A stretch of DNA of 64,000 bases from Erythrobacter colymbi (GTDB taxonomy: Bacteria > Pseudomonadota > Alphaproteobacteria > Sphingomonadales > Sphingomonadaceae). Numbering within the stretch: position 1 is the first letter of the stretch; each line of letters starts with the position of its first letter. The notes beneath the pieces were generated by a model that was not told where the DNA came from, did no database searches, and saw nothing but the letters and a program-made list of their open reading frames with translations. Where the stretch lies: contig NZ_MUYK01000001.1 in assembly GCF_002155685.1 (NCBI RefSeq), positions 372,001 to 436,000 on the forward strand. Direction: 5' to 3'. Of this stretch, positions 17,984-26,137 are shown piece by piece. Made by a program: the position numbers and the translations under genes.

Positions 17984-19855
17984 TCAGGCGTCGTATCTCA
18001 TCCGCTCGGCCCAGGGCGTGAGGATCGGCATGACCGGCGCCAGCGCATCGGCATAGCGATGCCAGCGCCCGCGCGCGCGGGTGTAGAGCTTCTCGCCGAT
18101 CTGCGCGTAGCTTGCGGTGCGCACGCGGCTGCGGGTGCGGGCGGTCTCCTCGTGGGCGAGCAAGCGGTCGTTCCAGCCGAGCCCGAGCCATGCAACGAGC
18201 GGCTGCAACTCGGCCTCGGCGTCCTCGACCAGCCTTTCGTAGCGCACCGCGTGGGCGGCGACCGGGAACAGCTCGCCCGCCTTGTGCCACGCGCGGAACA
18301 CCGCGTCATAGGTGCGCGCGGCCTCCTCCAGATCGGTGAAGCTGCGCATCGCGTGATTGAGCGTGAAGTTCGCCATGAAGCAGCTCAGCACCACATCCGC
18401 CGGATGCCGCTCGGCCAGGATGAAGCGCGCCTGCGGGAACATCCGGTGGATCAGCGGCACGCGCGCCATGTTGAGCGGGTGCTTGTCGACCAGCCAGCGC
18501 TGACCGTCCCACCCATGGCGCTGCGCACTGGCGAAATAGGCCTCGCGCAGCTGTCCGGCCTGCTGCGGGGTGAGCGCGGCGAGATCGTGCCCGCCCAGCA
18601 TCCCCGCGACCTCGGCGATCATCGGGCGCTCTTCGAGGACGCACAGATCGGGCAGGCCCATCAGCATCGTGTCGAGCAGCGTGGTGCCCGAGCGCGGGAA
18701 GCCCACGAGGAACACCGGATCGCGGCGCGCCGGATCGGGGCCAAGCGGGGCAGACCAGCGCGCGGCCCATTCGGGGGTCCAGCGGGCGAGGTCGGCTTCC
18801 AGCCCTTCGCGATAGGTCGGGCCCTTGCGCGGCGGAGCCTCGGCGATGGCGGCGGAGTTCATGGCCGAGAACGCCGCGAAGGCGCGGGTCGCATCGCCGA
18901 GCCTTTCGGCGATATTGCCGATCAGCGCCTCGCGCCGCATCGGATGGATCGTCGGCGGGATCGCCTCGGCATGGCGCCCGGCATCCTCGAAGCGGCCCTC
19001 GCGCTGTGCGAGCCATGCGTGGAGGAAGGCGACTTCGGGCGGGGATGTCGCAGGATCGAGCCCCGCGAGCAGCGCGGCCAGTGCCTCGGTGCGGTTTGTC
19101 GCCTCGTAAAGTCGCCCGAGTTCGAGGTGGGACTCGCCGAATTCGGGCCACTTCGCCACCGCCGCCTCGAGCACCGCGATCGCTTCGTCGAGCAGCTCGT
19201 TATGCGCCAGCGCCATGCCGAGCTCGGTCTGCACCAGCCGGTTGTCGGGTGCGATTTCGGCGACGTCGCGCGCCACCTTCAGGCGCGGGCCGCCGAGGTC
19301 GGCGCGGCGCAGCACGTCGGCAAGGTTGAGATACATTCCCGGCTCATCCGGGCGGTAGGTGATGGCGTGTTCGAAGGCGGTGATCGCGTCGTCGATCCGG
19401 CCCTCGGCGGCGTGGATGTTGCCGAGGTTGTTCCAGCTGGCCGCATCGCCCGGCTCGGCGGTGAGGACGCGGGCATAGGCGGCGATCGCTGCATTGTGCT
19501 CGCCGCGTTGCTGGCGGATCCATGCCTCGATGCGGGCAAGCTCGGGCAGCTGCGCGCCTGCCGCCAGCCGCAGCGCCTCGTCCTCGCGTCCCACGGCGAG
19601 CAGCGCCTTGGCATAGTCCCCGCGCACCTCGAGATCGTCCGGACGCAGGCGGGCGAGCGGTTCCAGATGAGCGAGCGCGCGCGGCCCGTCGCCCAGTTCG
19701 AGCGCGGCAAGGCCGGCAATGGCGAGGAACGGAGCGCCTGCCTCGCTCGGCGCGGCGTGCGCCTCGGCCAGTGCCAGCGCAGCGGCAGCATCGCCCTCGC
19801 GGCGCAGGCGGATCGCCTCGGCGAGGGCAGGGGGAAGGGCGGCGGCCTGTTGCAT
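17984..19855 (-). CDS. TPR-repeat sulfotransferase
   Basis: 623 residues. The N-terminal half (about 1-330) is a TPR array ('SWNNLGNIHAAEGRIDDAI' is a classic repeat). The C-terminal half is a PAPS-dependent sulfotransferase: 'VGFPRSGTTLLDTML' (about 381-395) is the 5'-phosphosulfate loop, with later 'WLVDKHPLNM' and 'FILAERHPADVVLS' supplying the nucleotide-binding Arg/Ser region. It would transfer sulfate from PAPS to a hydroxyl. The TPR-sulfotransferase fusion is a known sphingomonad/Caulobacter arrangement related to protein-tyrosine sulfotransferases, but the acceptor is not known. The start ATG (19855) is three bases after the preceding oxygenase stop, so the two are translationally coupled. 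No signal peptide. A 93-base gap follows before the next gene. Confidence 0.88.
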   Translation of the reverse strand: MQQAAALPPALAEAIRLRREGDAAAALALAEAHAAPSEAGAPFLAIAGLAALELGDGPRALAHLEPLARLRPDDLEVRGDYAKALLAVGREDEALRLAAGAQLPELARIEAWIRQQRGEHNAAIAAYARVLTAEPGDAASWNNLGNIHAAEGRIDDAITAFEHAITYRPDEPGMYLNLADVLRRADLGGPRLKVARDVAEIAPDNRLVQTELGMALAHNELLDEAIAVLEAAVAKWPEFGESHLELGRLYEATNRTEALAALLAGLDPATSPPEVAFLHAWLAQREGRFEDAGRHAEAIPPTIHPMRREALIGNIAERLGDATRAFAAFSAMNSAAIAEAPPRKGPTYREGLEADLARWTPEWAARWSAPLGPDPARRDPVFLVGFPRSGTTLLDTMLMGLPDLCVLEERPMIAEVAGMLGGHDLAALTPQQAGQLREAYFASAQRHGWDGQRWLVDKHPLNMARVPLIHRMFPQARFILAERHPADVVLSCFMANFTLNHAMRSFTDLEEAARTYDAVFRAWHKAGELFPVAAHAVRYERLVEDAEAELQPLVAWLGLGWNDRLLAHEETARTRSRVRTASYAQIGEKLYTRARGRWHRYADALAPVMPILTPWAERMRYDA

Positions 19856-19858
19856 GGG

Positions 19859-21379
19859 TCAATCCTGTCGGGGGCGGGCAATGTCGAAGGCGATGGTCAG
19901 CCGCTCGCCCGCAGCGAAGGGGCGCGTACCATGCCACATGGTCGAAGGGAACAGCACGAGGCGGCCGGGTTTCGGCTCGACCAGCCGGCGCGGCGCGAGC
20001 CCCGGCACCAGATCGCGCGTCTCGCCGAGGCTGAGCCAGCCGGCGTGATCCTCGCCTTCGCCGCCGCTGCCGAGCGTTTCGGGGAGGGCGAGATAGAGCG
20101 CCGAACTGAACCAGCCCTGCGGGTGGACGTGATCGGTGTGGAAGCCGGTATCGGTCAGTCGCACCGACCACGAGCCGGCGATGCGCAGGGGGGCGCGGTT
20201 GGCGATGAGGGTAGGGTGCCCTGGCTGGGGCGGGGGGAGCTGCGCCACGTGGCGCTCGACGATGGCGAGCAGCCGGGCCTTGAGATCGCGGATTGCCGGT
20301 TCGGTGCGCAGCAGCAGGTTGCCGTCGGTCTGGGTGCCGCCGCGCACCGACTGGTCGAGCGGGGCAGCCTTGGCGAGGTGGAGCGAGCGCAGGTGATCGG
20401 CCAGCGCGGCGAGCTCGCCGGGGGAAAGGCCGATGTCGTAGACGCCCACCAGCCGCGCGTCCCCCTCGAGCCAGTCGGCGCGCGGATCGCCGAGCATCCG
20501 CCATGCGAGCGACAAATAGGGCCACAGGGCGAGCGCTCCGGGCTCGCCGATGCGCGGTTCGAGCAGGGCGGCGGCAGCCTCGGGCCGCGCGGCGCGGATC
20601 AGGTGGCGCGCGTGCATCCATGCGGCATTGGCATCGCCGGGCGGGCCGGCGGCGGCGAAGTGGCGGTCGGCCTCGTCCGGCGCGCCCGCTTCGGAGGCGA
20701 CGTGCCCGGCCATCGCGCTCAGCCACTGGCGCGGGCCGAGGGCGGTGCGGGCGGCATCGACGGCGGCCTGCGCGCGGGGGAGGTCGCGGGCCTGCAGCGC
20801 GACCGAAATGGCGAGATGGTGCAGCGCTTCGGCCTGCGGGTTGCGGGCGAGGGCGGCGGAGATGCTCGCAAGCGGGTCTGCACCCATCTGGCCGCTTAGC
20901 GCGGCAAGGCTGCGGTGTCCCTCGATCCAGAGCGGATTGGCGGCGAGCAGGCGTTCGAGCTGGGCGATCGGCTCGCCCGGGCGGCCTTCGTGGAACAGAG
21001 CGGCAGCATGGCCGAGGATCACGCCGCCATCCTGCGGAGCGAGCGCGGCGGCGGCGGCGAAGAGGTGGGCGGAAGGCTGGCCCGCCTCCAGCGCGGTGCG
21101 CGCGTGGGAATGGGCGATCAGCGGATCGCGCGGCGCTGAGCGGGCGGCGGCGGTAAAGGCTTCGAGGGCGGTGAGACTCTCGCCCGCGGCTCTCGCGGCA
21201 AGGCCGAGCAGTTGCTGTGCCTGTGCGCTGGCGGGGTGCGCTGCGGCAAGGCGGCGCGCGGGGGGAAGGAGGAGTTCGGGATAGTCGGCACCCAGCAGCG
21301 CGATCCCTTCGCGCAGCGCCGCGGCGGGATCGGCCATCGGCAGGCGTGCCGCCCGGGCGAGGGCTTCCTCGTGGTTCAC
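19859..21379 (-). CDS. TPR-repeat protein with C-terminal 2OG-Fe(II) oxygenase domain (copy 2)
   Basis: 506 residues, homologous to the protein at 14910-16586. The helical-repeat N-terminal part (1 to about 290) is followed by the oxygenase domain. 'HVHPQG' gives His417/His419, 'MWHGTRP' gives His483, and 'GERLTIAFDI' contains the 2OG-binding Arg. In copy 2 'HTD' directly precedes HVH, so either HxD or HxH could bind iron; only HxHP is shared with copy 1. The start is GTG at 21379 with a poor ribosome site. It lies 75 bases after the TBDR3 stop, beyond a terminator, so expression may depend on read-through from TBDR3 or on an unseen promoter. Confidence 0.85.
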   Translation of the reverse strand: MNHEEALARAARLPMADPAAALREGIALLGADYPELLLPPARRLAAAHPASAQAQQLLGLAARAAGESLTALEAFTAAARSAPRDPLIAHSHARTALEAGQPSAHLFAAAAALAPQDGGVILGHAAALFHEGRPGEPIAQLERLLAANPLWIEGHRSLAALSGQMGADPLASISAALARNPQAEALHHLAISVALQARDLPRAQAAVDAARTALGPRQWLSAMAGHVASEAGAPDEADRHFAAAGPPGDANAAWMHARHLIRAARPEAAAALLEPRIGEPGALALWPYLSLAWRMLGDPRADWLEGDARLVGVYDIGLSPGELAALADHLRSLHLAKAAPLDQSVRGGTQTDGNLLLRTEPAIRDLKARLLAIVERHVAQLPPPQPGHPTLIANRAPLRIAGSWSVRLTDTGFHTDHVHPQGWFSSALYLALPETLGSGGEGEDHAGWLSLGETRDLVPGLAPRRLVEPKPGRLVLFPSTMWHGTRPFAAGERLTIAFDIARPRQD

Positions 21380-21399
21380 GCTCTGTGTGTGTCCCGCAC

Positions 21400-21431
21400 A
21401 AAAGGAAATGGCGGACCTTTCGGCCCGCCAT
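21400..21431 (-). terminator. Terminator between TBDR3 and the oxygenase/sulfotransferase genes
   Basis: On the minus strand, a ten-base stem ATGGCGGGCC / GGTCCGCCAT (21408-21431, one G-T pair) with a GAAA tetraloop, then TTTCCTTTT. All genes on both sides read in the same direction, so it may reduce rather than abolish downstream transcription. Confidence 0.75.
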
Positions 21432-21454
21432 CCCTTGTCTAGCTTTGGCGACGC

Positions 21455-24400
21455 TTAGAAATCAAGCGTCACGCCCGCGAACAGGTAGCGACCCAGCGAG
21501 TCATACACCTGCGCATAGACGTTGCCGTTGCACGCGCCGGCCGGGCAGGCCTGCGAGCCGGTGGTCGGCGGCGACTTGTCGAACACGTTGTTGGCGCCGA
21601 TGACAAAGTTGAAGTTGTCACCTGCGTCGAACGTGAAGGTCAGGTCGAAGTAGTTGACCGCATCGAAGCCGGCAGCACCCGGACGGGCCACACCGCCCGG
21701 CGCCGGACCGGTAGCACCGGTGTTGCGCAGGTTGGTGTTGGTGCTGAGTGCGTCCAGCGTGACGCTGTCGAAGTAGCGCCAGCGCACCGAAGCGCCGATG
21801 CCGTTGCGGAAGTTGAACCCGAGACGGGCCTGGTGGCGCCATTCGGGGTTCGGGGTGCCGCAGACGTTGCCGTACAGACCGACGCAGTCGAAGGTCTGGT
21901 CGGTGCCCGGAATGACCACGCCCGTGTCGGTCACCAGTTCATCGAGGTAGGTCCCGATGAAGTTGAAGGTGAGCGTGCCGAGGTCGCCGATTTCGGTGTT
22001 GTAGTTGACCTGGGCGTCGACACCCGAGGTCGAGAAGCCACCGATGTTCTGGGTCACGTTGGTCGTGAAGCCCTGAGCCGAACGCCAGAGCGAACCGGTC
22101 GGGTCACGATTGATGAGGCCGCAGAAGAACGGGTCAGCCGTAGCGGTACAGGCCGAAAGGATCGTGTCCGAACCGATGCCGCCGATCGCCTTGCTGATGT
22201 CGATGTTGAAGTAGTCGACGCTGGCGGTGAAGCCGGGCAGGAAGCCCGGGGTCAGCACCACACCGGCGGTGTAGGTATCGGCCACTTCCGGCACCAGGTT
22301 GACGTTGCCGCCGACGAAGCCGTTGTACTGGTCGGCCGGGTTCGGCGCGACGAACTGGCCGACGGTCAGGCCCTGGGCCAGACAGCCGGTGTTCGCAGCG
22401 GTGATCACGAAGCCCGCGCAGGGATCGGACGAACCGTCAAGCGCGACGAGGTTCGGCGCGAACAGATCCTGCACCGTCGGTGCACGCACCGCACGGTTGA
22501 AACCGCCGCGGATGCGGAAGTCACGGATCGGCGCGAATTCACCTTCGATCTTGAACGTGTCGGTCGAAGTGCCGGTGTTGTAGTCCGAATAGCGGTAGCC
22601 GCCGGTCAGCGTGAAGTCATAGACCCAGCTGTCCTGCGCGATCGGCACGCGAACTTCGGTGAAGAATTCCTTCACGTTGAAGCTGCCCTTGACCGGCAGG
22701 GTGGCAGCGCCCTGACCAGCGAGGTCGCCGGTGCTGAAGGCGGTGTCCGAATTGAACTCGAGGCTTTCCTTGCGGTATTCCACACCGAGCACGATGTCGA
22801 CGCCCTGGTCGGCCCAGGGGATCTTCAGGCCGTACTCACCCAGCGAGCCGGTCAGGAACGCGTTGGCGACCTGTTCCTGCACGATCCCGCGCGAGAAGCC
22901 CGGGGTCGAGAGATAGGCGGTCGCAGCCGCGCTCGGGGCGACGGTGCCCGGCGAGAAGATGTCCCACGGCACGCAGTTCGGATCTGAACCGTCGAGCGTC
23001 GAACGGCAGACCGGGGTTCCGCCCGGACCGGTCACGACGTCGAGAGCGCGGTTGAGGCGCGAGACCGAGAAGTCGTTGAGGTAGGTCTGGGCGTAGTTGT
23101 TGCGGCCGTACTGGTACGACATGTCATACGACCATGCCGACGACAGCTCGCCCTTCGAACCGATGACGGCGCGATAGCTGACGTGCTGGAGATCGTCCTG
23201 ACGCGGGCCGCCTTCCACGTTACGACGCAGGATCTGCGCGAAGCCGCGGTTGTAGGTGGTGCCGGTCAGCGGGTCGATGAAGTTGAACGGCGTGGTCGGC
23301 AGCAGCGGTTCGCCGAGGCCACGCGCCTGACGGGCGGCGTTTTCGGCGGCGACGTTGCCGGTCACGATGAAGGCGTTGCCCGGCAGCGGGCTGACGAGCA
23401 GGTTGGCGCTGTTGCACAGGGCAGCGCGCTGACCGGCACCCAGCAGCGGGTTGTCGCAGTTGATCGACAGGGTGTTGCCGAAGTTACCCGACGGAGCGAT
23501 CTGGGCGACCGTGCGGTCGTCCATGAACATGAACTCCATGTAGGGCTTGATCGCGCTCGAGATCTCGTAGTCCGCGAAAAGGCCGGCGGTGTAACGCTCG
23601 TCCGGGCGCTGGAAGTAGTTCAGCGGGCCGAAGTTGAACGGCGTGGTGCCGCCCAGCAGCGTGCGGTTCGGGCCGAACTGCGCGAGGGTCGAGGTGAAGT
23701 CTTCACCGAAGCCTTCGTTGTAGAACACGGTGCCGGTGGCCGAGGTGGCCGAGCCGCCGCAGTTGTACAGACGACCGCCGCCCGAAACCGTGGCTGCGGT
23801 GTTGGCCGAGAGCGAGCACGACGAGTAGTCGCGACGGGCCTGCAGTACGGGATCGATCTTGCGGTAGCCGACATAGGCCGTGACGTGGCCGCGGCCGTCG
23901 TCGAAGCTGCTGCCGAAGGCGATGGTGCCGTCGAAGGTGCCGCCGTCGGTGACCAGACCGGTCGGGTAGCCGAAGCCGCGCGCGTCGTTGGCGCCGCGGA
24001 TCGAGGCGTTGGCGCGGTTCTGGTGGTTGTAGACGCCGTAGTTGGCGTTGATCTTGAAGCCTTCGAAGTCGGTGTCGAGGACGAAGTTGACAACGCCCGC
24101 GACCGCGTCGGCGCCGTACACCGACGAAGCACCGCCGGTCAGCACGTCAACGCGCTCGATCAGAGCGGCCGGGATCATGTTGATGTCAGCAGCCGAGGTG
24201 CTCGGCGTGCCGGGCGCGAGGCGACGGCCGTTGACCAGCACCAGGGTACGCTCGGAGCCGAGGCCGCGCAGGTTGAGGGTCGCGGTGCCGGTGGCGCCGT
24301 TCGAGATGCTGCCACCCTGGGCGGCGAACACCTGCGGGAGCGAGTTGATGAGGTCTTCGACGCGGGTCGTCCCGGTCAGCGCGAATTCCTCGGCGGTGAC

Positions 24401-24598
24401 GACGGTGACGGGGCTGGCCGATTCAAGGTTCGGCGAGCGCAGACGCGTACCGGTGACGACGATCGCCTGACCGGAATCGGCGGTATCTGCGGCGGTATCC
24501 GTGGTAACATCGGCTTCCTGCGCAAAGGCAGGGGCGCCGATCGTCAGCGCGATGACGGCGGTCGCCGCACCGGCCTTGAGAAGCGTGTGCTTCTTCAT
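21455..24598 (-). CDS. TonB-dependent receptor (TBDR3), 1047 aa
   Basis: Outer-membrane TonB-dependent transporter. The ATG at 24598 follows AGGAGGAAG and gives the signal peptide MKKHTLLKAGAATAVIALTI...PAFA-Q, then an Asp/Thr-rich linker. The plug begins 'AIVVTGTRLRSPNLESASPV' and continues with 'NLRGLGSERTLVLVNGRR'. The barrel ends 'YLFAGVTLDF' (terminal Phe). Plug layout is closest to TBDR2 among the three here. It is the first gene of the long minus-strand series whose later members are the 2OG oxygenases, TPR-sulfotransferase and small secreted protein. A TTGCAGATATA element and a candidate promoter lie about 165-195 bases upstream. Ligand unknown. Confidence 0.95.
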   Translation of the reverse strand: MKKHTLLKAGAATAVIALTIGAPAFAQEADVTTDTAADTADSGQAIVVTGTRLRSPNLESASPVTVVTAEEFALTGTTRVEDLINSLPQVFAAQGGSISNGATGTATLNLRGLGSERTLVLVNGRRLAPGTPSTSAADINMIPAALIERVDVLTGGASSVYGADAVAGVVNFVLDTDFEGFKINANYGVYNHQNRANASIRGANDARGFGYPTGLVTDGGTFDGTIAFGSSFDDGRGHVTAYVGYRKIDPVLQARRDYSSCSLSANTAATVSGGGRLYNCGGSATSATGTVFYNEGFGEDFTSTLAQFGPNRTLLGGTTPFNFGPLNYFQRPDERYTAGLFADYEISSAIKPYMEFMFMDDRTVAQIAPSGNFGNTLSINCDNPLLGAGQRAALCNSANLLVSPLPGNAFIVTGNVAAENAARQARGLGEPLLPTTPFNFIDPLTGTTYNRGFAQILRRNVEGGPRQDDLQHVSYRAVIGSKGELSSAWSYDMSYQYGRNNYAQTYLNDFSVSRLNRALDVVTGPGGTPVCRSTLDGSDPNCVPWDIFSPGTVAPSAAATAYLSTPGFSRGIVQEQVANAFLTGSLGEYGLKIPWADQGVDIVLGVEYRKESLEFNSDTAFSTGDLAGQGAATLPVKGSFNVKEFFTEVRVPIAQDSWVYDFTLTGGYRYSDYNTGTSTDTFKIEGEFAPIRDFRIRGGFNRAVRAPTVQDLFAPNLVALDGSSDPCAGFVITAANTGCLAQGLTVGQFVAPNPADQYNGFVGGNVNLVPEVADTYTAGVVLTPGFLPGFTASVDYFNIDISKAIGGIGSDTILSACTATADPFFCGLINRDPTGSLWRSAQGFTTNVTQNIGGFSTSGVDAQVNYNTEIGDLGTLTFNFIGTYLDELVTDTGVVIPGTDQTFDCVGLYGNVCGTPNPEWRHQARLGFNFRNGIGASVRWRYFDSVTLDALSTNTNLRNTGATGPAPGGVARPGAAGFDAVNYFDLTFTFDAGDNFNFVIGANNVFDKSPPTTGSQACPAGACNGNVYAQVYDSLGRYLFAGVTLDF

Positions 24599-24760
24599 GG
24601 TGGTCTTCCTCCTCTAGGTTTGACCAGGTCAATTGACACTTCAAACGTCAAGGGTGCGCGACAAAACGTACGCGCAGCCCCCTCCGAACTACACCGATGC
24701 GTCAAGCGCATAGGCGGTGGGAAGGGGATGAAGCGAACCTGCAACGCTTTGCAGAAGCCA

Positions 24761-24776
24761 TGTATTATATCTGCAA
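24761..24776 (-). promoter_or_regulatory. TTGCAGATATA element upstream of TBDR3
   Basis: The minus strand reads TTGCAGATATAATACA, matching the two elements upstream of TBDR2 over TTGCAGATATA. It overlaps the candidate -10 of TBDR3, a position suited to repression. Confidence 0.5.
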
Positions 24777-24792
24777 CACTTGGCAGGTGAAA
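24764..24792 (-). promoter_or_regulatory. Candidate promoter of TBDR3
   Basis: On the minus strand a perfect TATAAT (24764-24769) lies 17 bases after TTTCAC (24787-24792). The -10 is good and the -35 weak, consistent with an activated or regulated sigma-70 promoter. It would give a leader of about 155 bases. Confidence 0.4.
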
Positions 24793-24939
24793 CGTGCGGC
24801 ACGCGCGACGAGCCGCCAATCATTTTGACCGCTTGATTTGGCCTCGGCGCTTGAATAGGCGAGGCAGCAAGCGAGTGGCGAAGCGAAACTGATTTGCCCG
24901 GCGCGCGGGCCCGCAAGGGCGCTTGAGGAGGAGAGGTTT

Positions 24940-26109
24940 ATGACCACTGCATATATCGTAGAAGCTGTCCGCACCGCCGGTGGCCGCCGCGGCGGACGTC
25001 TGGCCGGTGTTCATCCCGTCGACCTGCTGGCAAAGTCGCTCGATGCCATCGTCGAGCGCAGCGGCATCGATCCCAAGGCGATCGACGACGTGGTGACCGG
25101 CTGCGTCAGCCAGGCGGGCGAACAGGCGCTCCAGGTGGGCCGCATGGGCGTTCTCGCCTCGAAGCTGCTCCCGCAGTCGACCCCGGCTGTCACCATCGAC
25201 CGCCAGTGCGGCTCCAGCCAGCAGGCGATCCAGTTCGCCGCGCAAGCGGTGATGAGCGGCACCCAGGATGTCGTCATCGCCAGCGGGGTCGAGAGCATGA
25301 CCCGCGTGCCGATGGGCTCGAACGTCACGCTCCACGCCAAGGAAGGCCTGCTCAGCAAGGCCGCCGGGATCGAGGAGAAGTTTCCCGGCATCAACTTCAG
25401 CCAGTTCATGGGCGCCGAGATGATCGTCAAGAAGCACGGCTTCACGAAGGACGATCTCGACCGCTTTGCACTCTCGAGCCACGAGAAGGCGATTGCCGCG
25501 ACCAAAGCCGGCGCCTTCCAGCGCGAGATCGTCGGCGTCGAGATCGAGACGCCGGAAGGCACCCAGCTCCACACGGTCGACGAAGGCATCCGCTTCGATG
25601 CGACGCTGGAAGGCATCTCGGGCGTCAAGCTGCTCTCGCCCGACGGTGCGATCACTGCGGCTTCCTCGAGCCAGATCTGCGACGGGTCTTCGGCGGTGCT
25701 GGTTGTGTCCGAGGCCGCGTTGAAGGCGCATGGCCTGACGCCGCTGGCGCGCATCCACAACCTCACCGTCACCGCGGGTGATCCGGTCATCATGCTCGAA
25801 GAGCCGCTGTTCGCCACCGACAAGGCGCTCCAGCGCGCGGGGCTCTCCATCGACGACATCGACCTGTTCGAGGTGAACGAGGCCTTCGCCTCGGTGCCGC
25901 TCGCCTGGCTCAAGCACACCGGCGCCGACCCGTCGAAGCTCAACGTCAACGGCGGCGCGATCGCGCTCGGCCACCCGCTCGGCGCGAGCGGCACCAAGCT
26001 GATGGCGACCCTCGTCCATGCCCTGCGCGCGCGCGGCAAGAAATACGGCCTCCAGACGATGTGCGAAGGCGGCGGCGTCGCCAACGTCACCATCATCGAG
26101 GCGCTCTAA
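24940..26109 (+). CDS. Thiolase (acetyl-CoA C-acyltransferase)
   Basis: 389 residues, typical for the family. It forms or thiolytically cleaves 3-ketoacyl-CoA in the last step of beta-oxidation or a related degradative route. The three catalytic signatures are present: Cys90 in 'DRQCGSS' (acyl-enzyme nucleophile), His345 in 'GHPLGASG' and Cys375 in 'MCEGGG'. The start follows GAGGAGGAGAGG. A short-chain dehydrogenase of the 3-hydroxyacyl-CoA type follows after 28 bases, probably in one transcript. Whether it prefers long-chain fatty acyl, branched or aromatic-derived acyl-CoA cannot be told. Confidence 0.93.
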   Translation: MTTAYIVEAVRTAGGRRGGRLAGVHPVDLLAKSLDAIVERSGIDPKAIDDVVTGCVSQAGEQALQVGRMGVLASKLLPQSTPAVTIDRQCGSSQQAIQFAAQAVMSGTQDVVIASGVESMTRVPMGSNVTLHAKEGLLSKAAGIEEKFPGINFSQFMGAEMIVKKHGFTKDDLDRFALSSHEKAIAATKAGAFQREIVGVEIETPEGTQLHTVDEGIRFDATLEGISGVKLLSPDGAITAASSSQICDGSSAVLVVSEAALKAHGLTPLARIHNLTVTAGDPVIMLEEPLFATDKALQRAGLSIDDIDLFEVNEAFASVPLAWLKHTGADPSKLNVNGGAIALGHPLGASGTKLMATLVHALRARGKKYGLQTMCEGGGVANVTIIEAL

Positions 26110-26137
26110 TCCCCTATAATTCGAGAGGAAAATCCCA

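Larger units (their letters stand above)
24599..24939. other. Divergent intergenic region TBDR3 / thiolase (341 bases)
   Basis: No credible gene. On the minus side it holds the TBDR3 ribosome site, a possible promoter (24764-24792) and a TTGCAGATATA element. On the plus side GAGGAGGAGAG precedes the thiolase ATG. TTGCAG-like words recur at about 24741-24776 (GTTGCAGG, CTGCAAA, TTGCAGA on the minus strand), suggesting more than one binding site. Confidence 0.6.

Noticed and set aside
17084..20899. Open frame of 1271 codons on the plus strand
   Set aside because: It runs antisense through the P4H-like oxygenase, small protein, sulfotransferase and oxygenase genes, which have recognisable domains and motifs. 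Its composition (Arg/Gly/Ala/His-rich, no domains) is typical of antisense frames in high-GC DNA.
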